32,596 bases of DNA from Streptomyces graminilatus (GTDB lineage: Bacteria > Actinomycetota > Actinomycetes > Streptomycetales > Streptomycetaceae): positions 1 through 32,596 of the forward strand of contig NZ_LIQQ01000125.1 in the NCBI RefSeq assembly GCF_001418565.1. Reading direction: 5' to 3'. The notes below the pieces were generated by a model. That model was given only the letters and a program-made list of their open reading frames with translations. It made no database searches and had not been told where the DNA came from. Shown here piece by piece: positions 23,148-29,105 of the stretch; position 1 is the first letter of the stretch; every line of letters starts with the position of its first letter. A program made the position numbers and the translations under genes.

Positions 23148-23981
23148 ATGTCCACCCTTGTACAGCCCGCAACCTCCCAGATCGGCTCCGTCGACGCGCA
23201 GCGCGTCGAGGACGCGCTGTCTCTGATCGCGCCGAAGTGGACCACCTGGTCGGCGCAGACCCTGGCCCAGCAGGGCGGCCCCATGCGTGTGCGTGATGTC
23301 GCCGCCCGCCTCCCCTTCGTCAGCGAGCAGTTCGTCGGCAAGCGTCTGGCCCAGATGCACGCCGACGGGCTGGTGACCCGAGCCGGTGCTCGCCATGGTG
23401 CCCCGTACCAGCTCAGCGCGTTCGGCAACTCACTGTCCTCGGTGCACCGGGCGCTGTCCGACTGGTCCCAGGCGCACCTGTCGCTCGGCAAGGTGGCCGG
23501 TGCCGAGCGCGCTGAGGACGCCGTGCGCCGTCTGCACCTTCGCCACTCGACCGCCGTGATCCAGGTCCTCGACGCGGGGCCCATGCGGTTCGTCCGCATC
23601 GCCGAGGAGGCCGGGCTCGACAACGGCTTCACCCGGCAGCGGCTGATGCGGCTTCAGCTCGACGGCTTGGTCACTCGCACCGGACCGCACCGCGGCGATC
23701 CGTACGTCCTGACCGACGCGGGGCGGGCGCTGGGCCCGGTCTACGCAGCCGTCGAGCGCTGGAGCAATCCCGTCGCCGCACCGCGTCCCGCCGCTGCACC
23801 GGTCGCGGCGGCCACCCGCACCCACACCGGCATCCCGCTGGGGTCGGACGGCTTCCGTACCGCAGCGGCCCTGCGTCGGAGCACCGCCGCGCCGAGCTCC
23901 CTGTTCAGCCACGCTCCGCAGCCACAACCGAGGGTGCCAGCGGCCGTCACTGCCCGGTCCGCCCCATCGCGTGGCCGGTGA
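23148..23981 (+). CDS. Double HxlR-like winged-helix protein with shared C-terminal tail (cargo candidate L)
   Basis: A 277-residue protein. The ATG at 23148 follows ATAACGGAGTTACCGCC, which supplies a GGAG site. Two consecutive winged-helix units are visible. The first is about residues 20-105 (ALSLIAPKWTTWSAQTLAQ, RVRDVAARLPFVSEQFVGKR, QMHADGLVTRAG, YQLSAFG). The second is about 122-205 (RFVRIAEEAGLDNGFTRQR, RLQLDGLVTRTG, YVLTDAGRALGPV). These match the HxlR/MarR-type pattern of transcription regulators, here as an internal duplication. Residues 237-277 are the shared tail (RTAAALRRS ... APSRGR). A DNA-binding protein with a presumed T4SS signal could act on genes in the recipient (inference). 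Confidence 0.7.
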   Translation: MSTLVQPATSQIGSVDAQRVEDALSLIAPKWTTWSAQTLAQQGGPMRVRDVAARLPFVSEQFVGKRLAQMHADGLVTRAGARHGAPYQLSAFGNSLSSVHRALSDWSQAHLSLGKVAGAERAEDAVRRLHLRHSTAVIQVLDAGPMRFVRIAEEAGLDNGFTRQRLMRLQLDGLVTRTGPHRGDPYVLTDAGRALGPVYAAVERWSNPVAAPRPAAAPVAAATRTHTGIPLGSDGFRTAAALRRSTAAPSSLFSHAPQPQPRVPAAVTARSAPSRGR

Positions 23982-24100
23982 TCCGCATGGCATCCAGCAC
24001 CAGATCCGCGTCACCGCCGCCCTCGTGCCCGCGTGCAGCCGAGCAGTCCGCTCCCGGCTGCGCGCGGGCCCGTTCCCCACCTCCTCCAGGAGCCGTTCCC

Positions 24101-24952
24101 GTGATTGCGACCTCTCCTCCGGGCAACCTCGCGCCCGACACCGATCTGCTGGTCCGTCCCGTCTATCTCGCCGGTCGAGGCGACACCGCCGCCGTCTACG
24201 ACGCCCTGTGCGACGCCCGGGGCTGGGGCAAGGCGACCACCGCCACCGGCCTGATGTTCACCAGCCCGCGCCAGGACGCGCAGGTGGCCTACCTGCCCGA
24301 GAGCCGGTACGGCGGATGGAAGGCCACCCAGTGCCGCGAGCCGCTCGGCACACCTCTCTGGTGGGCCAGCTTCAGCAGGAACACCCCTGCCGAGATCACC
24401 TCTGCTTTCACCACCGCGCTCGCCGAGGGCCTGCCCAGCGACCATCGCGACTTCCTGCACGGCGGCCCCCACCACCGGCCCAGCAGTCCCGCCGGGGCGT
24501 TGGCCGACCGCGGGTGGCAGACCGAGGAGACCGCCATGTACCTCTACCAGCGTTCCCCGGACGGGCACGCCTATTTCGGTCTGCGCAAGGGCCACCTCGA
24601 CGACTACATGGAGTTGGAGGGCGAAGGGCCGGCGCAGTGGACGATGTACGGCTGTGTGGACCACGTCAACGGCGAACGCTGGCACGCCGACTTCACCAGC
24701 GCCACCCCGCTCTACCTGATGCGGGAGGCCGTGCTCGCGCTCAGCAGCACCGAGCCCGTCGAGCGTCCACTGTCGGGCATCCCCGAGCGGAATCTGCCGT
24801 ACGTCACCGTCACGCCCGTCGGCGCGGGCGCCGACCCGCGCAGGTCGGCCGCGCTCGCCCGCACGCCCAACACATCGCAGGCCGGAGCGACTCCGCCCGT
24901 TGCCTCGGCCGCCGCCGGCCTGCCCGCGCCTGGCCCCTCGCGCCGCCGCTGA
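24101..24952 (+). CDS. DUF317 protein with shared C-terminal tail (cargo candidate M)
   Basis: A 283-residue protein. I chose the GTG at 24101 because CCAGGAGCC lies just upstream. A GTG at 23978 that overlaps the previous stop would add a 41-residue low-complexity extension. Two DUF317 units are visible, each with a WWASFSRNTPAEITSAFTTAL-like segment (about residues 85-105, split here) or its second-unit equivalent near residue 205. DUF317 occurs almost only in Streptomyces and relatives, often on plasmids, with no known function. Residues 247-283 are the shared tail (RRSAALART ... PGPSRRR). It is followed by a second DUF317 gene of the same design. Confidence 0.7.
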   Translation: MIATSPPGNLAPDTDLLVRPVYLAGRGDTAAVYDALCDARGWGKATTATGLMFTSPRQDAQVAYLPESRYGGWKATQCREPLGTPLWWASFSRNTPAEITSAFTTALAEGLPSDHRDFLHGGPHHRPSSPAGALADRGWQTEETAMYLYQRSPDGHAYFGLRKGHLDDYMELEGEGPAQWTMYGCVDHVNGERWHADFTSATPLYLMREAVLALSSTEPVERPLSGIPERNLPYVTVTPVGAGADPRRSAALARTPNTSQAGATPPVASAAAGLPAPGPSRRR

Positions 24953-24971
24953 CCACGCCCTCGGAGGAGCC

Positions 24972-25832
24972 GTGCCGTACGACCTGAACGACGAGCGGTG
25001 GCGCGAGTACCACGTCACCCCGCGATACCTGGCCGGATCGACCTTCACCGGCGATCCCGCCCTCCAGCCCCTCCTCGACGTGGGCTGGAAACTGAATCAC
25101 GACGAGATGGGCAACGTGTATGTCAACGCGCCGGACCAGACGGTCCGCCTGGGCTACCTGCCCGAAGGCGACGACGACGCGCTGTGGAAGATCACGGCGT
25201 ACTCCGATCCCTTCGCGATGCCTCGCTGGCTGGTCACGTACCAGGACAGCACCCCGACCGAGATAGTCCAGGGTTTCACCACCGCGCTCGCCGCTGCCTA
25301 CACCGAGGGCCCCGACTCCTACCTCTACTACGGCAACAGCGACTTGGCGGCACTCGACGTCGGCACTCCGCTGGCGGCAGCAGGCTGGAGCCACCGCTAC
25401 GGCGCGGCCGACGTCTCCTTCGAGTCCCCGGACGGCCTGGCCGAGGTCCACCTGCGCCGGACCCGCCTCGACCACACCGCCGAGATGACGGGCCATCAAG
25501 AGCGGTGGCTCATGCTGGCCGGACCACCTGGAAACCAGTGGTACGCCACCGCGTCCTCCTTCACTCCGGAGGGCCTGGTGGCCGCGATGAACACCGCGCT
25601 CACTGATCCGGCACCGGTCATCCGCTACGGCGACGACTTGCGCCGCCTTCCGCTGCAGGCAACGGCGACTGCGGTCAAGGCCCCGGTGCCGACTCCTCTG
25701 GATGTCCGCCGCGCCCAGGTTGCCAACTCGCGTTCCACCGTGGTGCCTTCGCCTGCCGACGCGCGGCCCTTCATCCCGGCACCGCGCCCGCCGTCGGCTC
25801 CGCAGGTCCCGCGCCCAGGGCACAGCCGCTGA
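24972..25832 (+). CDS. DUF317 protein with shared C-terminal tail (cargo candidate N)
   Basis: A 286-residue protein; the GTG at 24972 follows GGAGGAG. It has two DUF317-type units: residues about 10-105 (VTPRYLAGSTFTGD ... TPTEIVQGFTTALAAAY) and about 110-215 (LDVGTPLAAAGWSHRYGA ... FTPEGLVAAMNTAL). It is a tandem paralogue of the preceding protein with moderate similarity. Residues 246-286 are the shared tail in a divergent form (RRAQVANSRS ... PRPGHSR). Function is unknown; export is inferred from the tail. Confidence 0.7.
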   Translation: MPYDLNDERWREYHVTPRYLAGSTFTGDPALQPLLDVGWKLNHDEMGNVYVNAPDQTVRLGYLPEGDDDALWKITAYSDPFAMPRWLVTYQDSTPTEIVQGFTTALAAAYTEGPDSYLYYGNSDLAALDVGTPLAAAGWSHRYGAADVSFESPDGLAEVHLRRTRLDHTAEMTGHQERWLMLAGPPGNQWYATASSFTPEGLVAAMNTALTDPAPVIRYGDDLRRLPLQATATAVKAPVPTPLDVRRAQVANSRSTVVPSPADARPFIPAPRPPSAPQVPRPGHSR

Positions 25833-25867
25833 CCACCGTTCCCATTCTTACCCTCCGGAGCCCCCCC

Positions 25868-26356
25868 GTGTCCGACGCCACTGCCCTCAACCAGGCCGAC
25901 GCGATGATCGAGAAAGCCTGGGGCCGCCCCATCGACGCGCTGGAAACCCTCTCGGTCCGCCGCCCCGTCGAGGACCCGCTCCTGCGCTCGGCGATGCATA
26001 TCCGATCGAGCCTCGTCGTCTCGAACAACGCGGTCGCCGTCCACCAGGACCGCCTGCACGCCCTCACCCGGTCCGGCCACGTGCCGGCCTTCTACGACCT
26101 GGACCGGATCACCAGCTCGGCGGTGGCCCTGTGGGTCGCGCAGGCCGAGAGCCGCACGGCCCTGCAGGCGATCAGCCACGTTATCGAGGCCCGCGAAGCC
26201 TCCGTGACCGCGGACCGGGCACCGGCGCTCCGCCTCGCCCAGGCCGCTGTCGCCCGCTCCGCGCACGCACCCCGCGCCCTGGGCCAACCACCCGACCAGC
26301 CCGCCCCGTCGGCCGCTGTCGGCCCGACGGTGGGCGCAACAGGGCCCCGACGCTAA
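25868..26356 (+). CDS. Unknown helical protein with shared C-terminal tail (cargo candidate O)
   Basis: A 162-residue protein with GTG start and CCGGAG upstream. The core is helical (SDATALNQADAMIEKAWG, AESRTALQAISHVIEAREA). Residues 122-162 are the shared tail (RLAQAAVARS ... GATGPRR). It is the last gene of the long plus-strand block and converges on the minus-strand gene 26361-26633, whose stop lies 5 nt away with no evident terminator between them. Not recognised otherwise. Confidence 0.65.
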   Translation: MSDATALNQADAMIEKAWGRPIDALETLSVRRPVEDPLLRSAMHIRSSLVVSNNAVAVHQDRLHALTRSGHVPAFYDLDRITSSAVALWVAQAESRTALQAISHVIEAREASVTADRAPALRLAQAAVARSAHAPRALGQPPDQPAPSAAVGPTVGATGPRR

Positions 26357-26360
26357 CCGG

Positions 26361-26633
26361 TTACTCCGCGTCTTCGTCGCGGTGGGCGTCCCCGAACCGG
26401 AAGCCCACCGCGCGGGCCAACTCCTCCAACGTCAGCTCGACGCGCCGCCCGTCCGCGATCCGGCGCTCCACCACGGCTTCCCCGCCACGCTTCTCCTCGG
26501 TGTCGGGCTTCGTACGCACGGCCCACTGGCCGTCGGCGACCATCGCGATGTCGCCCACCGTCCAGGGCCGCCCGGCCGCCCGGATCTTGCGCTCCAGCCC
26601 TGCTCCGTCCCAGTGTCTGCTCGACTCCGCCAC
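26361..26633 (-). CDS. Small unknown protein (90 aa), minus strand
   Basis: A GTG start at 26633 with GGGGAG upstream on the minus strand gives 90 residues. A longer frame reaches 26726 but crosses the inverted repeat at 26670-26684 and is less likely. The protein is charged (TVGDIAMVADGQWAVRTKPD, VELTLEELARAVGFRFGD), with a possible short helix-turn-helix at the C-terminal LTLEELARAVGF. It reads toward the plus-strand block and diverges from the small DUF317 gene at 26855. A regulator role is possible but unproven. Confidence 0.6.
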   Translation of the reverse strand: MAESSRHWDGAGLERKIRAAGRPWTVGDIAMVADGQWAVRTKPDTEEKRGGEAVVERRIADGRRVELTLEELARAVGFRFGDAHRDEDAE

Positions 26634-26854
26634 GTCTTCTCCCCCCTTCGACTTCGTACGGCCTTGCACCGTAACCCAGTTACGACAACCGGCCGCGCCG
26701 GTCCATTCCCCGGCCCGTCGGACCAACGCTCCCGACGGCCAGTTCGCCCAGGGCAGACACCACCTTGCGGGAAACGACTACGTACTTCGGCACACCGCAT
26801 GTCAACGTACGGGGTGTCGGGAAAACCGCAGGTCAACGAAGGGACCGTCTAGTC
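26634..26854. promoter_or_regulatory. Divergent intergenic region with inverted repeat
   Basis: A 221-nt gap separates the divergently read genes 26361-26633 and 26855-27202, so it should hold two promoters. CGTAACCCAGTTACG (26670-26684) is a perfect inverted repeat with 6-bp arms, 37 nt upstream of the minus-strand start. A second pair, ACACC and GGTGT, flanks CATGTCAACGTACG near 26790-26815. I cannot fix -35/-10 boxes with confidence. Confidence 0.45.
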
Positions 26855-27202
26855 GTGAGCGCCTCCAGCACCCTCCTGCCCGCTGTCGTCCGCCCCGCCG
26901 TGGAGGAGCGCGCCTGGCTCTCCAGCGATCACAGCGCGGGCCCGGTGCTCGAACTTCTCGGGGCGCTCGGCTGGGCGATGGTCGACACCCCGGAGGCCAA
27001 CGTGCACTGCACCAGCCCGGACGGCTGCGTCTACGTCGGCTGGCTCCCCGAGGACACCGCCGCCTGGAAGCGGGGCATCGTCTGGCAGGTCCGGGTGGTC
27101 CCCGCCGACGCCGAGCCCTGGGTCCAGGAGTTCGGCCTCTACACCCCCGCCGAGGCCGTCGCCGGATTCATCGCCGCCCTCTTCGCCAACCCCTCCCGCT
27201 GA
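26855..27202 (+). CDS. Short single-unit DUF317 protein without tail
   Basis: A 115-residue protein from the GTG at 26855. It contains one DUF317-like unit (WLSSDHSAGPVLELLGALGW, CVYVGWLPED, WQVRVVPADAEPW, YTPAEAVAGFIAALF). Unlike the two long DUF317 proteins at 24101 and 24972, it has one unit and no shared tail, ending FANPSR. It could be a resident partner of the tailed proteins. The ribosome binding site is weak (GAAGGGA about 16 nt upstream). A hairpin terminator follows. Confidence 0.65.
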   Translation: MSASSTLLPAVVRPAVEERAWLSSDHSAGPVLELLGALGWAMVDTPEANVHCTSPDGCVYVGWLPEDTAAWKRGIVWQVRVVPADAEPWVQEFGLYTPAEAVAGFIAALFANPSR

Positions 27203-27211
27203 CCGTGCGCT

Positions 27212-27232
27212 GGCCGGGACGCCCTCCCGGCC
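27212..27232 (+). terminator. Hairpin terminator after the short DUF317 gene
   Basis: GGCCGGGA (27212-27219) pairs perfectly with TCCCGGCC (27225-27232) around a 5-nt loop, 10 nt after the stop codon. This is a typical GC-rich actinobacterial terminator. Confidence 0.65.
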
Positions 27233-27308
27233 GCGTCACACACCGCACCCCCGCTGATCGGCTCATCCATCGAGCCGGCCGGCCCCTAACCACCGACAGG
27301 AACGCGTC

Positions 27309-27581
27309 TTGCCCCACCGTGCCCCGCTGACCAACCACCACGCCGACGGCACCGACTGCCCGGCGGACCACAAGCACACCAGCTCCGGCAAGCCGATCCA
27401 CCCCGACTGCCCCGGCCGCACCTACTCCCAGGCCGTCTGCTCCTGCGGTGACTGGCAGATGACGAACCCCGGCAAGGGCTACGTCAACGAGTGTCGCAAG
27501 CGGCACCTCGCCAGCCATCCCAAGCCCGAGGCGACCGGCCCGAAGGTCCTGCGCGACCTGCTCCGCCTCGACGCGCACTGA
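27309..27581 (+). CDS. Small Cys/His-rich putative zinc-binding protein
   Basis: A 90-residue protein from a TTG at 27309 with CAGGA 8 nt upstream. Cys and His are dense: DCPADHKH, HPDCPG, AVCSCGDW, ECRKRHLASH. The spacing suggests one or two zinc sites, probably a zinc-ribbon or finger. No catalytic motif. Small proteins of this type are common in actinobacterial plasmids and phages and may bind nucleic acid (inference). It lies 54 nt before the next small gene. Confidence 0.6.
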   Translation: MPHRAPLTNHHADGTDCPADHKHTSSGKPIHPDCPGRTYSQAVCSCGDWQMTNPGKGYVNECRKRHLASHPKPEATGPKVLRDLLRLDAH

Positions 27582-27634
27582 CGCTCCAACAACAACCCTG
27601 CTTCGCCCAACCGGTCCCGCTCCCGGAGGTTCCC

Positions 27635-27847
27635 GTGCCCCACTACCTGACCGTCGGCCACCTGATCCGCCAGCTCCAGAACCTCGACCCCGACCTGCCG
27701 ATCCGCCTCGCCGTCAACCCCGACTGGCCCTTCACGCATTACCTCGGCACCGACGTCGTCGTGCGCGACGGCGTCGCGTTCATCGCCGACGACGGCCAGG
27801 AGGACTACCTCCCGCCAGCAGTCCGCGGCGCCCTCGCCTGGGCCTGA
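27635..27847 (+). CDS. Small unknown protein (70 aa)
   Basis: A GTG at 27635 preceded by CGGAGGT gives 70 residues beginning MPHYLTVGHLIRQLQNLDPD and ending in DGQEDYLPPAVRGALAWA. The segment TVGHLIRQLQNLDPDLPIRL and the strand-rich middle resemble small single-domain proteins often found in phages and plasmids. No function is known to me. Confidence 0.6.
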   Translation: MPHYLTVGHLIRQLQNLDPDLPIRLAVNPDWPFTHYLGTDVVVRDGVAFIADDGQEDYLPPAVRGALAWA

Positions 27848-27938
27848 CCCCGGCGCACCGACCTCGACAGGAGGCCCCATCTCACCGCGACACCGCCCTT
27901 TCAGCGTCCGGCCGCTGCATGGCCTCGCCCTGCGGCCC

Positions 27939-28268
27939 ATGCCGTCCGGAGTGCGCGGCGCACTCGTCCACCGCGTCTCCGCCCTTCCCAACGGCCCGCT
28001 CGACGTCTCCTGGCTCCCGGCCGACGCCCTGAGACTCCCCCTCGGCCGTATCCGCCTCTACTGGGAGCCCGCCTCCTTGTCGGGCTGGGACGTCACCGCC
28101 CACCTCGGGTTGGCCAACGCCGAGGTCCATCTCGCCTCCTGGCCCGCCGCACCCGACGACTGGCCGCACCTGGTCCGCCCGACCATCCACGAGGTACGCG
28201 GCCTGTGCGCCGCCCTCGCAGTGGCCACCGCCGCCCTCGACCTCTCCAATCGTCTCGCCGAGTTCTGA
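27939..28268 (+). CDS. Small unknown protein (109 aa), start uncertain
   Basis: The frame is 109 residues from the ATG at 27939, which has no clear ribosome binding site. A strong AGGAGG lies at 27869-27874, 4 nt before an in-frame ATC at 27879. The frame between is open and keeps high third-position GC, so the gene may start at an unusual AUC codon or have lost its ATG. The protein has Trp-rich beta-like segments (DVSWLPADALRL, WPHLVRPTIHEV) and a helical end (LCAALAVATAALDLSNRL). Function unknown. A hairpin terminator follows at 28281. Confidence 0.55.
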   Translation: MPSGVRGALVHRVSALPNGPLDVSWLPADALRLPLGRIRLYWEPASLSGWDVTAHLGLANAEVHLASWPAAPDDWPHLVRPTIHEVRGLCAALAVATAALDLSNRLAEF

Positions 28269-28280
28269 CCGCAACCGCAG

Positions 28281-28316
28281 AAGGCCGCCCCGCGCCGATC
28301 AGGCAGGGGCGGCCTT
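28281..28316 (+). terminator. Hairpin terminator
   Basis: AAGGCCGCCCC (28281-28291) pairs perfectly over 11 bp with GGGGCGGCCTT (28306-28316), with a 14-nt loop, 12 nt after the stop of the preceding gene. It separates that unit from the helix-turn-helix gene at 28375. Confidence 0.7.
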
Positions 28317-28338
28317 GCCGTACGCCCAGCTGCGCGTT

Positions 28339-28360
28339 GCGTACGCTCGTTACGGAACGA
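28339..28360 (+). promoter_or_regulatory. Putative operator upstream of the helix-turn-helix gene
   Basis: GCGTACGC (28339-28346, palindromic) is followed at once by TCGTTACGGAACGA (28347-28360, 5-bp arms around ACGG), ending 14 nt before the ATG at 28375. Adjacent inverted repeats before a small DNA-binding protein gene suggest autoregulation (inference). Confidence 0.4.
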
Positions 28361-28374
28361 ACGAGGAGGACACA

Positions 28375-28611
28375 ATGGCCGACGACCAGCAGCTCTGGGG
28401 GTATCCGGAGGTCGCCGCCCACCTGGGCATCAGCGTCCGAGCAGCCCGCAGCCGCAAGAGCCGGGGCAGCCTGCCCGAGCCCGACGACACCAGCGTGCCG
28501 GACCGGCCGCGATGGAGGCCGGCCACCTTCCAGGGCTGGAACCCCGTCGGCCGGGGGTTCCGTAGCGACCTGCACGGCATCGCTCAGCACGACAGCGCTG
28601 CATCCGGCTGA
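28375..28611 (+). CDS. Small excisionase/AlpA-like helix-turn-helix protein
   Basis: A 78-residue protein with GAGGAGG 5 nt before the ATG. LWGYPEVAAHLGISVRAARS is a MerR/AlpA-type helix-turn-helix (residues about 8-26), followed by the wing-like RGSLPEPDDTSVPDRPRW and FQGWNPVGRGF. Proteins of this size act as excisionases or small regulators in actinobacterial mobile elements. No integrase is adjacent, so a regulator is as likely as an excisionase. An inverted-repeat operator candidate lies directly upstream. Confidence 0.65.
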   Translation: MADDQQLWGYPEVAAHLGISVRAARSRKSRGSLPEPDDTSVPDRPRWRPATFQGWNPVGRGFRSDLHGIAQHDSAASG

Positions 28612-28643
28612 CCGGCGGTCGGGTCCGCCCGTAGGCTGCGGCC

Positions 28644-28877
28644 ATGACGACCGACTCGCCGATGCCGTCCCCGCCGTTCCCTTCCCCCGACAACGCCGTG
28701 CTCCGGGTGGTCGTCGGCAACGCCATCGCATCGGTCCGCAGCGGCGAAGCCTCGGTGGAGGAGGCGATCCTCCACGCAGCCGTTCACGGCTGGTACGAGG
28801 GCCACATCCAGGGCGAAGACGAGTGCCCCGGGTGCGACTTCCGGGGCGGGCTGCCGAAGAACAGCAAGCGCGGCTGA
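28644..28877 (+). CDS. Small unknown protein with C-x-x-C (77 aa)
   Basis: An ATG at 28644 gives 77 residues, 32 nt after the helix-turn-helix gene. The middle is helical (VVVGNAIASVRSGEASVEEA, ILHAAVHGWYEGH). The C-terminus has DECPGCDFRGGLPKNSKRG, with a C-x-x-C pair and a basic end. The ribosome binding site is weak (GTAGGCTGCGGCC). A strong terminator follows 17 nt after the stop. No function recognised. Confidence 0.55.
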   Translation: MTTDSPMPSPPFPSPDNAVLRVVVGNAIASVRSGEASVEEAILHAAVHGWYEGHIQGEDECPGCDFRGGLPKNSKRG

Positions 28878-28894
28878 TCACTTCAGAACGCTTC

Positions 28895-28928
28895 GAGGAG
28901 CGCCACCGATTCGTCGGTGGCGCTCCTC
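28895..28928 (+). terminator. Strong hairpin terminator
   Basis: A perfect 15-bp stem (GAGGAGCGCCACCGA, 28895-28909, with 28914-28928) is closed by a TTCG tetraloop and followed by AGCGTTTAATCC. It closes the small-gene region before the Shedu gene. Confidence 0.8.
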
Positions 28929-29105
28929 AGCGTTTAATCCCTCGCCTATTCATACCGACGGATATGGGAGTTCCGACGTCTCAGTGTAGATATTCGATAT
29001 CAAGTTCGCATTCTGCGCCAGCTAGTTACCCCAGGTGGGGGGAGCCACAACACCACGTCGCCGATTGTGGCTACGGTGGGCGCGTTGTTTCGTAAGGAGG
29101 GGGAA
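28929..29105 (+). promoter_or_regulatory. Upstream region of the Shedu gene
   Basis: The 177 nt between the terminator and the Shedu start are unusually AT-rich for this window (28930-29020 especially). They contain the palindrome GATATTCGATATC (28989-29001), a plausible operator. The AT-richness suggests a separate promoter and possibly a separate origin for the defence gene. AAGGAGG at 29095-29101 is the ribosome binding site. No further genes are seen. Confidence 0.4.

Noticed and set aside
23978..24100. Longer N-terminus for the first tailed DUF317 protein
   Set aside because: The extension is low-complexity and the GTG at 24101 has a good AGGAG site; kept only as an alternative start.
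3651..26356. Explaining the shared tails by base composition alone
   Set aside because: Ala/Pro/Ser richness alone could come from composition. The positioned R-x-x-A-A-[LR]-x-R-S motif and terminal Arg occur in proteins of different frames and cores and are absent from the core proteins of the same operon.
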